Shown here: in pieces, positions 8,923 through 17,709 of the stretch
How positions within the stretch are numbered: the stretch's first letter is position 1
Layout of the letters: every line of letters starts with the position of its first letter
DNA from: Nocardia concava NBRC 100430
GTDB lineage: Bacteria; Actinomycetota; Actinomycetes; Mycobacteriales; Mycobacteriaceae
Reading direction: 5' to 3'
NCBI RefSeq assembly: GCF_000308815.1
Contig: NZ_BAFX01000017.1
Location: 62,001-126,000, forward strand
DNA: 64,000 nucleotides
Translations under genes and position numbers: made by a program
Notes under the pieces: generated by a model
Database searches by the model: none
Told to the model about the DNA's origin: nothing
The model's input: the letters and a program-made list of their open reading frames with translations, nothing else

Positions 8923-10049
8923 GTTCGGCATTGATCCCCACCCTCGGCGGCGAGTACTACTGCGACCCGGCGATTTTCACCAAAGAGCAAGAACACATCT
9001 TCGAGAAGATGTGGTTCTGCGCCGCACGTGCCGGAGACCTGGCCGATCCGGGAGCCTTCCGTCGCGTACAGGTCGGCCGGGAAAGCGTGCTCGTGGTACG
9101 CGGGCATGACGGCGAGCTGCGCGCCTTCCTGAACGTGTGCCGCCACCGTGGCGCGCTGATCTGCACCGAGAACGAGGGCCAGGTGCGGCGTACGCTGCGG
9201 TGCCCGTATCACGCGTGGACCTACGCGCTCGACGGCAAGCTGGTCGCGGCGCCGAATATGGCTACGCTGCGGGATGATTCGGGTGCGCCGATTGATCGCG
9301 AGGCGTACGGCCTGGTTCCGGTCGCGCTGCGGGAATGGCTCGGATATGCCTGGGTGTGCCTGGCCGACGAGCCGCCCTCGTTCGAGACCGATGTCATGGG
9401 CGCGGTCACCGGGCGGCTGGGCGATCCGGCCGCCATCGACCACTACGGCATGGAACGGCTTGCCGTCGGCAAACGCGTCGTCTACGACGTGGCCGCCAAC
9501 TGGAAGCTGATCGTCGAGAACTTCATGGAGTGCTACCACTGCGCGACCATCCACCCGGAACTGGTCGAGGTGCTTCCCGAATTCGCGAAAGGCTATGCGG
9601 CGCAATACTACGTCGGGCACGGTGCCGAATTCGGGGAGCGGGTCGACGGCTTCACCGTGGACGGCCGGGCCGGGTTCGAGGCTTTGCCGGGCCTGGCGCC
9701 CGAGCAGGACCGCAAGTACTTCGCCGTCACCATCAAGCCCACCGTCTTCGTGAACCTGGTCCCTGACCACGTCATCTTCCATCGCATGTACCCGATGGCG
9801 CACGACCGCACCGTCGTCGAATGCGATTGGCTCTACGCGCCCGATGTCATCCAATCCGGCGGTGTGCTCGATCATTCCGTGGAACTGTTCCATCGGGTGA
9901 ACGAACAGGATTTCGCGGCCTGCGAACGCACCCAGCCGGCCATGTCCTCGCGGGCTTATCGGAAGGGCGGGGTACTGGTTCCGGCCGAGCACCATATCGC
10001 TGAGTTTCATGCCTGGGCCAAGGGACGGATCGAGGATCCGCAATGTTGA
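8919..10049 (+). CDS. gbcA: Rieske oxygenase, glycine betaine monooxygenase type (GbcA-like)
   Basis: A 376-residue ring-hydroxylase alpha-subunit-type protein. The Rieske site is C74-R-H76 and C95-x2-H98 (CRHRGALIC and CPYHAW). The catalytic iron site is N201-x2-E204-x-YH207-x4-H212 ([14 protein letters not shown]). GbcA enzymes use O2 and electrons from a reductase (GbcB) to remove one methyl from glycine betaine, giving dimethylglycine and formaldehyde. The substrate is inferred from the neighbours. The GTG at 8919 is chosen because it overlaps the previous stop by 4 bases and puts the first residues in register with family proteins. No reductase gene is in the unit. Confidence 0.8.
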   Translation: MSSALIPTLGGEYYCDPAIFTKEQEHIFEKMWFCAARAGDLADPGAFRRVQVGRESVLVVRGHDGELRAFLNVCRHRGALICTENEGQVRRTLRCPYHAWTYALDGKLVAAPNMATLRDDSGAPIDREAYGLVPVALREWLGYAWVCLADEPPSFETDVMGAVTGRLGDPAAIDHYGMERLAVGKRVVYDVAANWKLIVENFMECYHCATIHPELVEVLPEFAKGYAAQYYVGHGAEFGERVDGFTVDGRAGFEALPGLAPEQDRKYFAVTIKPTVFVNLVPDHVIFHRMYPMAHDRTVVECDWLYAPDVIQSGGVLDHSVELFHRVNEQDFAACERTQPAMSSRAYRKGGVLVPAEHHIAEFHAWAKGRIEDPQC

Positions 10050-11548
10050 GCGAGGACGAACTCTGTTGTCCGCCTAACCTTTACATCGACGGTAAATGGG
10101 TCAATGCGCTGGGCGGTGGCACTCGGGAAATTTTGAATCCGGCCGACGGGACGGTCATCGCGACCGTGGACGAGGCGGATCGGGCCGATGCGGTGGCGGC
10201 GGTCGCGGCGGCGCGGGCCGCGTTCGACACCGGCGGATGGCCGGAGACGACGGTGGCCGAACGGGTCGGGTACCTGATGCGGATCGCCGAGCTGCTCGAT
10301 GCCGAGCGAGATCATCTGGCCCGGATCGAGACCCTCGACACCGGAAAGACCCTGCGCGAGAGCTACATCGACGTCGATGACGTGGCGGCGGTGTTCCGGT
10401 ACTACGCGCAACTGGCCGCGACCGGCGCGGACCGACTCGTCGACACCGGCAACCCGGCCGTGATCAGCCGCGTCGTGCGCCAGCCCATCGGCGTCTGCGC
10501 GCTCATCGCACCCTGGAACTATCCGCTGCTGCAGATGTCGTGGAAGATCGCGCCCGCCCTGGCGGCCGGATGCACCATGGTGGCCAAGCCCAGCGAGGTC
10601 ACGCCGCTGAGCACCATCGCACTGGTCCGGCTGATCGACCGGGCGGGCGTACCCGCGGGTGTGGTCAATCTGATCCAGAGCAGCGGGGCCACAGTGGGTT
10701 CCGCGCTCACCGACACGCCGGACGTGGATCTGATCTCGTTCACGGGCGGGGCGGCGACCGGCGAGGCGATCGCGAGCAATGCCGCCAGGCATATCACCAG
10801 GGTGGCGTTAGAACTCGGTGGGAAGAATCCGCACATCGTGTTCCCGGACGCGGATTTCGACAGTGCGGTGGACGCGGTATTGACCGGGGCGTTCCTGCAC
10901 TCGGGCCAAGTCTGTTCGGCGGGAACGAGATTGATCGTCCACGAGTCGATCGCCGATGACTTCGTGACGGCGTTGGCGGAACGCGCGCGCAAGATACGCG
11001 TCGGGCCCGGACTTGATCCCAGTAGCGAGACCGGTCCACTCGTATCCGAAACGCATCGCGCGAAAGTGGAAGCGTATGTGGCGCTGGGAATTGCTGGCGG
11101 CGCGCGGCTCGTGACCGGCGGCAAACGGCCCGACGATCCCGCGCTCGCAGCCGGAAGCTACTACCTCCCAACCATTTTCGACCACTGTCATCGTGACATG
11201 CGCATCGTCCAGGAAGAGACCTTCGGCCCCATTCTGACCGTTGAACGCTTCACCACGGATGCCCAGGCCCTGATGCTCGCCAACGACACCGCCTACGGCC
11301 TGGCCGCCGGCGTCCGCACCGCCGACACCGCCCGTGCCGAACGCTTCGCCCGCGCCCTGCGCCACGGCACCGTCTGGCTCAACGACTTCGGCTACTACAC
11401 CCCCGCCGCGGAATGGGGCGGCTTCGGCCGCTCCGGCATCGGCCGCGAACTCGGCCCCAGTGGCCTGGCGGAATACCAAGAGACCAAACACATCTGGCAC
11501 AACACCGCACCCGCGGTCGGCGGCTGGTTCACACCCACAACTGAATAA
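10043..11548 (+). CDS. betB: Betaine aldehyde dehydrogenase
   Basis: A 501-residue aldehyde dehydrogenase with the standard layout: APWNYPLLQMSWKIAPALAAG, FTGGAATG for NAD binding, the catalytic base E257 in ELGGKN, the nucleophile C291 in GQVCSAG, and EETFGPIL. NAD-dependent oxidation of betaine aldehyde to glycine betaine fits its place next to choline oxidase, the Rieske enzyme and the transporter, and the family resemblance is closest to BetB/GbsA. It overlaps the Rieske gene by 7 bases. Choline oxidase can itself do this step, so the enzyme may act as a detoxifying back-up. Substrate is inferred from context. Confidence 0.82.
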   Translation: MLSEDELCCPPNLYIDGKWVNALGGGTREILNPADGTVIATVDEADRADAVAAVAAARAAFDTGGWPETTVAERVGYLMRIAELLDAERDHLARIETLDTGKTLRESYIDVDDVAAVFRYYAQLAATGADRLVDTGNPAVISRVVRQPIGVCALIAPWNYPLLQMSWKIAPALAAGCTMVAKPSEVTPLSTIALVRLIDRAGVPAGVVNLIQSSGATVGSALTDTPDVDLISFTGGAATGEAIASNAARHITRVALELGGKNPHIVFPDADFDSAVDAVLTGAFLHSGQVCSAGTRLIVHESIADDFVTALAERARKIRVGPGLDPSSETGPLVSETHRAKVEAYVALGIAGGARLVTGGKRPDDPALAAGSYYLPTIFDHCHRDMRIVQEETFGPILTVERFTTDAQALMLANDTAYGLAAGVRTADTARAERFARALRHGTVWLNDFGYYTPAAEWGGFGRSGIGRELGPSGLAEYQETKHIWHNTAPAVGGWFTPTTE

Positions 11549-11582
11549 GGTTTTAGCGTTCATTTTCGAAAGTTGGGCCGTC

Positions 11583-13124
11583 ATGACGACCACCCGTCCC
11601 CCCGCACCAACCAGCGCCCCGACCCATGACCACGGCATGGCGGAATTCGGCTACAAGGAATCCCTGAGCCGCAGTATCGGGAAATTCTCGAGTTTCGCCG
11701 CCGGCGTCAGCTATATCTCCATCCTCACCGGCACCTTCCAGATGTTCTATTTCGGTTACGGCACCGCCGGGCCCGGCTACCTGTGGTCCTGGCCGCTGGT
11801 CTTCGTGGGGCAGCTCGCCGTCGCCCTGTGCTTCATGGAATTGTCCGCGAAGTATCCCGTCGCGGGCTCGGTCTACAACTGGGCCAAGAAACTCGGCAGC
11901 CGGGCGGTGGGCTGGTCGGCGGGTTGGCTCATGCTCACCGCGTCGATCGTCACGCTGTCGGCCGTGGTGCTCGCGTATCAGCTGAATCTGCCGAAACTCT
12001 GGAGCGGATTCCAGATAATCGGAGACGGTACCGGCAGTAAGGATTACGCGACCAACGCCGTCATTCTCGGCACGGTGCTCATTGTCTTCACGACCGTCGT
12101 CAATGCCTTCGGCGTGCGGCTCATGGCCATGATCAACAGTGCCGGCGTCTTCATCGAACTCATCGCTGCCGTTCTCATCGCGATCATTCTCGGCGTGCAC
12201 GTTACCCGCGGGCCGAGCGTGTTCTTCTCCACCAATGGCTACGGTGCCGGGCAGAGCGGCGGCTATCTGAGCGCCTTCCTGGTCGCCTCGCTGGCCTCCG
12301 GGTACGTCATGTACGGCTTCGACACCGCCAGCTCGCTCGGCGAGGAGACCGTCGAACCGCGACGCACCGCGCCCAAGGCGATTCTGCGAGCCCTGTTGGC
12401 ATCCTTCGTGATCGGCGGCGCGATCCTGGTGTTCGCGGTCATGTCCGCGCCGAACCTGGGCGACGAGAAGCTGGGTACCGCCGACGGCGGCCTGCAGTAC
12501 ATCGTCGAGCAGGTGATGTGGGGCTGGCTGGGCAAGGTGTTCCTGGTCTGCATCGTGATCGCGGTGACCGTGTGCGCGCTGGCCGTGCACACCGCCGCCA
12601 TCCGGCTCACCTTCGCCATGGCCCGCGACAACGCGCTGCCGTTCGGGGAGAAGCTGGCCAAGCTGAGCGTGAAGCACAGCGCGCCGGTCATTCCGGCCAT
12701 CGTGATCGGGGTGCTGTCGGTGCTCATCCTGGTGGTCAATATCGGTCAGCCGCAGGTGTTCACGGTGCTGACATCCATCGCGGTGATCATGATCTACCTG
12801 GCGTACCTGCTGGTCACCGCGCCCATGCTGTGGCAGCGGATCAAGGGCGGCTGGCGGCCCGAGGAGCTTGCGGCCGAGGGCTACTTCTCGATGGGCCGCT
12901 GGGGACTGCCGGTGAACATCGTCGCCGTGGTGTGGGGGCTCGGGATGGCCATCAACCTGGCCTGGCCGCGCACAGCCGTCTACGGCGGGCCCTGGTACAA
13001 CACCTGGGGCGCGTTCATCTACATCGGCGCCATCGCTTTGGTCGGCCTGATCTGGTACTGGGCCAGGGGAACTCGCGTGATCGGCATCCTCGCCTCCCAC
13101 GCCGCGGAGGTGCCCGCGACATGA
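11583..13124 (+). CDS. APC-superfamily permease, probably for choline/betaine or related amine
   Basis: A 513-residue membrane protein with about twelve hydrophobic segments and APC-family features: FAAGVSYISILTGTFQMF in the first segment, FMELSAKYPVAGSVYNWAKK, and GFDTASSLGEETVEPRR. It resembles amino-acid/GABA-type permeases. Its position between betB and the choline oxidase gene suggests uptake of choline, betaine or a demethylated product. It is not a BCCT or ABC (Opu-type) choline carrier. ATG 11583 lies 34 bases after betB, and the last bases overlap the next start (ATGA). Substrate unproven. Confidence 0.78.
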   Translation: MTTTRPPAPTSAPTHDHGMAEFGYKESLSRSIGKFSSFAAGVSYISILTGTFQMFYFGYGTAGPGYLWSWPLVFVGQLAVALCFMELSAKYPVAGSVYNWAKKLGSRAVGWSAGWLMLTASIVTLSAVVLAYQLNLPKLWSGFQIIGDGTGSKDYATNAVILGTVLIVFTTVVNAFGVRLMAMINSAGVFIELIAAVLIAIILGVHVTRGPSVFFSTNGYGAGQSGGYLSAFLVASLASGYVMYGFDTASSLGEETVEPRRTAPKAILRALLASFVIGGAILVFAVMSAPNLGDEKLGTADGGLQYIVEQVMWGWLGKVFLVCIVIAVTVCALAVHTAAIRLTFAMARDNALPFGEKLAKLSVKHSAPVIPAIVIGVLSVLILVVNIGQPQVFTVLTSIAVIMIYLAYLLVTAPMLWQRIKGGWRPEELAAEGYFSMGRWGLPVNIVAVVWGLGMAINLAWPRTAVYGGPWYNTWGAFIYIGAIALVGLIWYWARGTRVIGILASHAAEVPAT

Positions 13125-14644
13125 GCGACACCTTCGACTACGTCATAGTCGGCGGCGGTTCGGCCGGATGCGTAGTGGCCGCCCGGCTCAGCGAGGACCC
13201 CTCGGTCACCGTCTGCCTGATCGAGGCCGGGCCGTCCGATGTCGGTGATCAAGCCATCCTCCGGCTCGAGGACTGGATGCTGCTGCTCGAATCCGGTTAC
13301 GACTGGGACTATCCGGTCGAACCGCAGGCCAGCGGCAACAGCTTCCTGCGCCACGCGCGGGCCAAGGTGCTGGGCGGGTGCTCCTCGCACAACTCGTGCA
13401 TCGCGTTCCATCCGCCGGCTGAGGGGCTGGCGGAATGGGAGGCCATGGGCGCGACCGGCTGGGGACCCGACGGGCTGCTGCCGTATCTGCCGAAACTCGA
13501 ACGGACCGTGGAGATCCGGGACATCCCGCCCAAGGATCCGTGCGGGGACGCGGTGCTGACGGCGGCCGCCGCGGTGGGACTGCCGACGGTGCAGTTCAAT
13601 CGCGGCGCGACCGTGGCCAACGGCGCGGGATGGTTCCAGATCAATGCGGATGCGGACAACGTGCGGATGTCGTCGTCGCACGCGTATCTGCATCCGATCA
13701 TGGGGGAGCGGGCGAATCTGGAGGTTCGCACCGGGTGCTGGGTCAGTGAGATCGTTTTCGACGAGACGAACAAGGCGACCGGGGCTCGGTATCGGCGGCC
13801 GGATCTGACCGGATTCGATACGGTGACGGCCCGGCGGGAGGTGATCATCAGCACGGGTGCGATCGATACGCCCAAGCTGCTCATGCTCTCGGGGATCGGT
13901 CCCGCGGATCATTTGCGGGACATGGGGATTCCGGTTCGCGTCGATTCGCCGGGCGTCGGCTCCAACCTCGACGACCACGTCGAGGGCCTGGTGTTCTGGG
14001 AATCCACGCGGCCCATGGTCACCAGCTCCACCCAATGGTGGGAGATCGGCCTGTTCACCACCACCGAACCCGGCCTGACCCAACCGGATCTGATGATGCA
14101 CTACGGCAGCGTGCCGTTCGATATGAACACCGTGCGCTGGGGATATCCGACCACCGAGAACGGCTTCTGCCTCACACCCAATGTGACGCAAGGGCATTCG
14201 CGCGGCACCGTGCGGCTGCGGTCCCGGGACTTCCGGGACAAGCCGCGGGTGGATCCGCGGTACTTCAGCGATCCGGACGGGCACGACGAGCGGGTCATGC
14301 TGCACGGCATCCGGTTGGCCCGTCGCATCGCGGAGCAGTCGCCGCTATCCGACTGGGTGGCAAGGGAATTGGCCCCGGGTCCGGATGCGGTGAGTGACGA
14401 CGAGCTGATCGAGTACATGCACCGCACCCACAACACCGTCTACCACCCGGCCGCGACCGCCCGCATGGGCGCGCTCGACGATTCGATGGCGGTGCTGGAC
14501 CCCGAACTCCGGGTCAAGGGTGTGCGCGGGCTGCGCGTGGTGGACGCCTCGGCCATGCCCAAACTGCCCGCGGTGAATCCCAATATCACCATCATGGCCA
14601 TGGGCGAGAAGTGCGCCGACCTGGTCCGGGCCGCCGTGCCCTGA
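13121..14644 (+). CDS. codA: Choline oxidase (GMC oxidoreductase)
   Basis: A 507-residue GMC flavoprotein. It opens with DYVIVGGGSAGCVVAARL and carries the hallmarks of Arthrobacter choline oxidase rather than proteobacterial choline dehydrogenase: GGCSSHNSC with the FAD-linked histidine (H90), STQWWEIG with the glutamate that binds the trimethylammonium group, SVPFDMNT, HNTVYHPAATARMG with the catalytic H442, and VNPNITIMAMGEKCADL with N486. The H442-N486 spacing of 44 equals that of the known enzyme (H466-N510). It would oxidise choline to betaine aldehyde and on to betaine with O2, releasing H2O2. Start at 13121 overlaps the permease stop. Confidence 0.88.
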   Translation: MSDTFDYVIVGGGSAGCVVAARLSEDPSVTVCLIEAGPSDVGDQAILRLEDWMLLLESGYDWDYPVEPQASGNSFLRHARAKVLGGCSSHNSCIAFHPPAEGLAEWEAMGATGWGPDGLLPYLPKLERTVEIRDIPPKDPCGDAVLTAAAAVGLPTVQFNRGATVANGAGWFQINADADNVRMSSSHAYLHPIMGERANLEVRTGCWVSEIVFDETNKATGARYRRPDLTGFDTVTARREVIISTGAIDTPKLLMLSGIGPADHLRDMGIPVRVDSPGVGSNLDDHVEGLVFWESTRPMVTSSTQWWEIGLFTTTEPGLTQPDLMMHYGSVPFDMNTVRWGYPTTENGFCLTPNVTQGHSRGTVRLRSRDFRDKPRVDPRYFSDPDGHDERVMLHGIRLARRIAEQSPLSDWVARELAPGPDAVSDDELIEYMHRTHNTVYHPAATARMGALDDSMAVLDPELRVKGVRGLRVVDASAMPKLPAVNPNITIMAMGEKCADLVRAAVP

Positions 14645-14689
14645 TCACCGGCCTGCGGAAAGGCCTGTGCCGCATAGACTGGATGTGTT

Positions 14690-15463
14690 ATGGCGAAACA
14701 ACCGGAGTCCGGCATCCCCGTCCAGTCGGTGGATCGGGCGCTGACCGCACTGGAAATCGTGGCCAAGCTGGGTTCGGCCGGGATCACCGAGATCGCGGCC
14801 GAACTCGGCGTGCACAAATCCACGGTGTCGCGGCTGATGGCGGTGCTCGAGGCGCGCGGGTACGTCGAGCAGCTCTCCGAGCGCGGGAAGTACCGGCTCG
14901 GGTTCACGGTGGTGCGGCTGGCCGGATCCACCAGCGCGCACATGGATCTGCCGCGGCAGAGCCAGGACATCTGCGATGAACTGGCCGCGCGCGTGGGCGA
15001 GACCACGAATATCGCCATTCTCGACAACGACCGCATCATCAATGTCGCCGAGGCCGTCGGGTCGGCGGGCATCGCCCTGCGCACCTGGGTCGGGCAGAGT
15101 TGCCCGGTGCATGCCACCTCCAGCGGGAAGGTGCTGCTGGCCGAGCTGCCGGACGCCGATCTGCGGTCCCGGCTACGCAAGCGGCTGGAATCGTTCGCGC
15201 CCAACACCATTACCGATCTCGCGGTGCTGCGGGCGCAGTTGCGGACCATCCGGGAGCAGGGCTGGGCCTCGTGCGAGGAGGAATTGGAGATCGGGCTCAA
15301 TGCGGTGTCCGCGCCGATTCGCGACAGCGACGGGCGGATCATCGCCGCGTTGAGCGTCTCCGGACCGACGTATCGTCTTCCGGCCGAACGGTTTTCGGAA
15401 GTCGCGCAGGAGGCGGTGGCTTCCGCCGGGGCGATCTCACGCCGCCTCGGCTTCCACGGCTGA
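14690..15463 (+). CDS. IclR-family regulator of the choline unit
   Basis: A 257-residue IclR-type protein: an N-terminal winged helix-turn-helix (ITEIAAELGVHKSTVSRLM, about residues 32-50) and a C-terminal effector domain (VGQSCPVHATSSGKVLLAEL, then SVSGPTYRLP). It lies 45 bases after codA on the same strand and probably controls the unit through the palindrome at 5305-5340. A TAGACT box at 14675-14680, nine bases before the ATG, hints at its own promoter with a very short leader, so it may be made independently. It converges on the next minus-strand gene with three bases between stops. Target and effector are inferred. Confidence 0.85.
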   Translation: MAKQPESGIPVQSVDRALTALEIVAKLGSAGITEIAAELGVHKSTVSRLMAVLEARGYVEQLSERGKYRLGFTVVRLAGSTSAHMDLPRQSQDICDELAARVGETTNIAILDNDRIINVAEAVGSAGIALRTWVGQSCPVHATSSGKVLLAELPDADLRSRLRKRLESFAPNTITDLAVLRAQLRTIREQGWASCEEELEIGLNAVSAPIRDSDGRIIAALSVSGPTYRLPAERFSEVAQEAVASAGAISRRLGFHG

Positions 15464-15466
15464 GGG

Positions 15467-15628
15467 TCAGTTCGGCAGGGGCAGCGAGCCCGGGGCGTAG
15501 ACGCCCAGCAGGGTCCCCAACGCGACGCCGATCATCATGGCCAGCGCCAGGCTCAATGGAACGGCCACCAGGATCAGCACCCGCCGCAGAGCCGGATTCG
15601 AAACGGACCGCCTGTGTTGCCCTGACAT
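15467..15628 (-). CDS. Small single-pass membrane protein, unknown
   Basis: A 53-residue protein with a basic N-terminus (MSGQHRRSVSNPALRR) and one long hydrophobic segment (residues about 17-46), ending in SLPLPN. The start at 15628 has a GGAAAGGG stretch about ten bases upstream; a longer frame to 15676 is possible but adds no recognisable part. No family is recognised. It sits between the IclR gene, on which it converges, and the lipoprotein gene. Confidence 0.5.
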   Translation of the reverse strand: MSGQHRRSVSNPALRRVLILVAVPLSLALAMMIGVALGTLLGVYAPGSLPLPN

Positions 15629-15727
15629 TGCTGCGCCAACCCTTTCCCCGTGCACCTGAACCGCGACCGGTTTCAAACGTATCAGTTTCGGTTCAGTGTG
15701 AATTGCCCGGGGTAGGTTGCTCCGGAT

Positions 15728-16429
15728 TTACTTGGCGTTCTGGACCTTCTGCACGGCGGTCGTGAAGAAGGTGTCGAACACCGGCTGGTCCGGCGTCTCG
15801 GAGAAGGCGGACGCGCGCACCCCGACGGTCATGCCGCGCAGCGTCGCGTACCCCTCGTAGGTGGTCTGCGTGATCGGCTTGTCGTCGCCGAGCTGACTGG
15901 TGGCCGTGGAGCGGTAGGCGATCGCGCCGGTGCCGGAGATCGCCGACGGGACGGTCAGCTTCTCCAGCTTGGTGGTGGTCACGATCTTGTCGCCATTGGC
16001 CGTCGAGGTGACCGTCACCTCGGGGCATTTCGCGTGGTTGTCGGCCAGGGCCGTGAGGTCCATGACCTCGTTGGCGACATAGTCGACATAGCTGGTCATG
16101 TCCTCGGAGGTCGCGAGCGCGAAGGACGAACTGGCCAGCACGTGCTTGGCGGCGGCCGCCAGATCGACCTGCGGCGACCGGCATTGGTCCGGGGTGACGG
16201 TCGCGCCCGCCATGATGCCTTCCATATCCGCCAGGCTCGACTGCAGCTTCTCCTGCGGCACATCCATTTTCCGGGCGCCCGCCGGGAATTCGGACTCGCT
16301 CAGCACCAGCTGATCGCGCGGCGTGCTCGGCGCGCCCTTCGACTCGGACGAATCATTGCTTCCCCCGCACCCCGTGATCAGCAGGACCGCGCACGCGGTC
16401 GCCGACAACAGCACTCCCTTGGTCGTCAC
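15728..16429 (-). CDS. Lipoprotein, function unknown
   Basis: A 233-residue protein starting at GTG 16429 with a signal peptide and lipobox LLITGC (lipidated C21), followed by a Ser/Gly-rich linker. The mature part has QCRSP near residue 90 and KCPEV near 140, two cysteines that could form a disulfide as in secreted mycobacterial sensor-type domains, and the recurring LxxSEFPAG motif of actinobacterial lipoproteins. It should sit outside the membrane. It lies downstream of the conservon P450s on the same strand, 53 bases after the stop of the last one, and may be read with them. Confidence 0.7.
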   Translation of the reverse strand: MTTKGVLLSATACAVLLITGCGGSNDSSESKGAPSTPRDQLVLSESEFPAGARKMDVPQEKLQSSLADMEGIMAGATVTPDQCRSPQVDLAAAAKHVLASSSFALATSEDMTSYVDYVANEVMDLTALADNHAKCPEVTVTSTANGDKIVTTTKLEKLTVPSAISGTGAIAYRSTATSQLGDDKPITQTTYEGYATLRGMTVGVRASAFSETPDQPVFDTFFTTAVQKVQNAK

Positions 16430-16482
16430 CCGCCAGAGTTTGCCAGCAGTTGCCGGTCGACCGCATGAGCGGCTCGCCGCGA

Positions 16483-17709
16483 TCAGACCAGATGTACCGG
16501 CATTCCGGCGATGTCGTTCTGGGTCATGACCGGAAGATTCACGATCTCCTCTACCGGGGTCGCCAGACTCAGGCCCGGGAAACGGTCGAACAGGGCGGGC
16601 AGGCCGATGGATGCCTCGAGCCGGGCCAGCGCCGCGCCGGGGCAGATGTGCGGGCCGTAGCCGAAGGAGATATTGCGGTGCGCGGTCGGACGGGTGATGT
16701 CGAACTCGTCGGCATCCTCGCCGAAGACCGCGGTGTCGCGGCCGATGGCGCGGTAGGACATGACCACGCCCGCACCCTGCTCGATCACCGTGTCGCCGAC
16801 GGTGATGTCCTCGGTGGCGAAGCGCATGAGCAGGTGCGTGACCGGGCCGTCCCAGCGCAGCGTCTCCTCGATCACCTGCTTCCACTCCACCTCCTCGGCG
16901 CGCACCCGGGCCAGCTGCTCGGGGCGAGTCAGCAAGGCGCGCACCGCATTCAGGATCAGGCTGACCGTGGTCTCGTGCCCGGCGGCGACCAGCGCCTTGA
17001 GATTGCCGACCACCTCCTCCTCGGTGAGCGGCTCGCCGCCCTCGTCGGCCAGGATGAGCGCGCTGGTGAGATCGTCGCCGGGCTCGGCGGTCTTGCGGCG
17101 GACCATCTCGGTGAAATAGACGTCCATGTCCCCGATGATCCGCAGCCGCTCGTCCTGCGGGGTCACCATGGAGAAGAACTTCTTGTACCAGTCCAGCAGC
17201 ATGGCGTGATCGCTGCGCGGGACACCCATGAGCTCGGAGATCACCCGCATGGGCAGCGGATAGGCGAAGACCGCCTTGAGGTCCACGGGCGCGCCGTCGA
17301 CGCCCGCCTCGTCCAGATCGTCGAGCAGTTCCTTGGTGAGCCGTTCGATATTGGGGCGCAGCTCTTCCAGGCGGCGCGGGGTCAGCGCCTGGGTGGTCTT
17401 GATGCGCAGGCGGCGGTGCTCGGGACCGTCGACGGTGAACATGGAGCGGCCCGCGTCGATCATGCCGATCAGCGGCCACTGGCGGGTGACCACGCCGTCG
17501 GTCCACAGCTTCCAGGCGTTGATGTCCTTGACAAGCCGTGTGTCGGTGAGCAATTGGCGGGCGACGGTGTGATCGGTGACGGTCCAGGCGGGGACGCCGA
17601 GCAGCTCGATCCGGGTGATCGCACCGGCCGCGCGCAGGCGGGCGGTCTCACCCGCCAGGTCTCCGACCATCGGATCGATACTGATGGCGTGTGGGCATGC
17701 GGAACTCAC
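16483..17709 (-). CDS. Cytochrome P450, CYP154-like, conservon-linked
   Basis: A 408-residue soluble P450 with all standard motifs: oxygen-activation helix AAGHETT, the ExxR motif in EETLRW, and the haem loop FGYGPHICPGAAL with the ligand C356. It is the last gene of the conservon. In Streptomyces the cvn10-type conservons end in the same CYP157-CYP154 pair, and this one takes the CYP154 place. Substrate unknown; CYP154 enzymes often hydroxylate steroids or macrolide-type compounds. The start overlaps the previous gene's stop by 4 bases. Electron-transfer partners are not encoded nearby. Confidence 0.85.
   Translation of the reverse strand: MSSACPHAISIDPMVGDLAGETARLRAAGAITRIELLGVPAWTVTDHTVARQLLTDTRLVKDINAWKLWTDGVVTRQWPLIGMIDAGRSMFTVDGPEHRRLRIKTTQALTPRRLEELRPNIERLTKELLDDLDEAGVDGAPVDLKAVFAYPLPMRVISELMGVPRSDHAMLLDWYKKFFSMVTPQDERLRIIGDMDVYFTEMVRRKTAEPGDDLTSALILADEGGEPLTEEEVVGNLKALVAAGHETTVSLILNAVRALLTRPEQLARVRAEEVEWKQVIEETLRWDGPVTHLLMRFATEDITVGDTVIEQGAGVVMSYRAIGRDTAVFGEDADEFDITRPTAHRNISFGYGPHICPGAALARLEASIGLPALFDRFPGLSLATPVEEIVNLPVMTQNDIAGMPVHLV

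Noticed and set aside
11553..13100. 515-residue minus-strand open frame opposite the permease
   Set aside because: Very rich in His, Asp and Gly, the usual complement of a membrane protein gene; no motif and no start site.
12518..13120. N-terminal extension of the choline oxidase frame
   Set aside because: It covers the permease gene in another frame and has no motif; the Rossmann motif begins right after the ATG at 13121.
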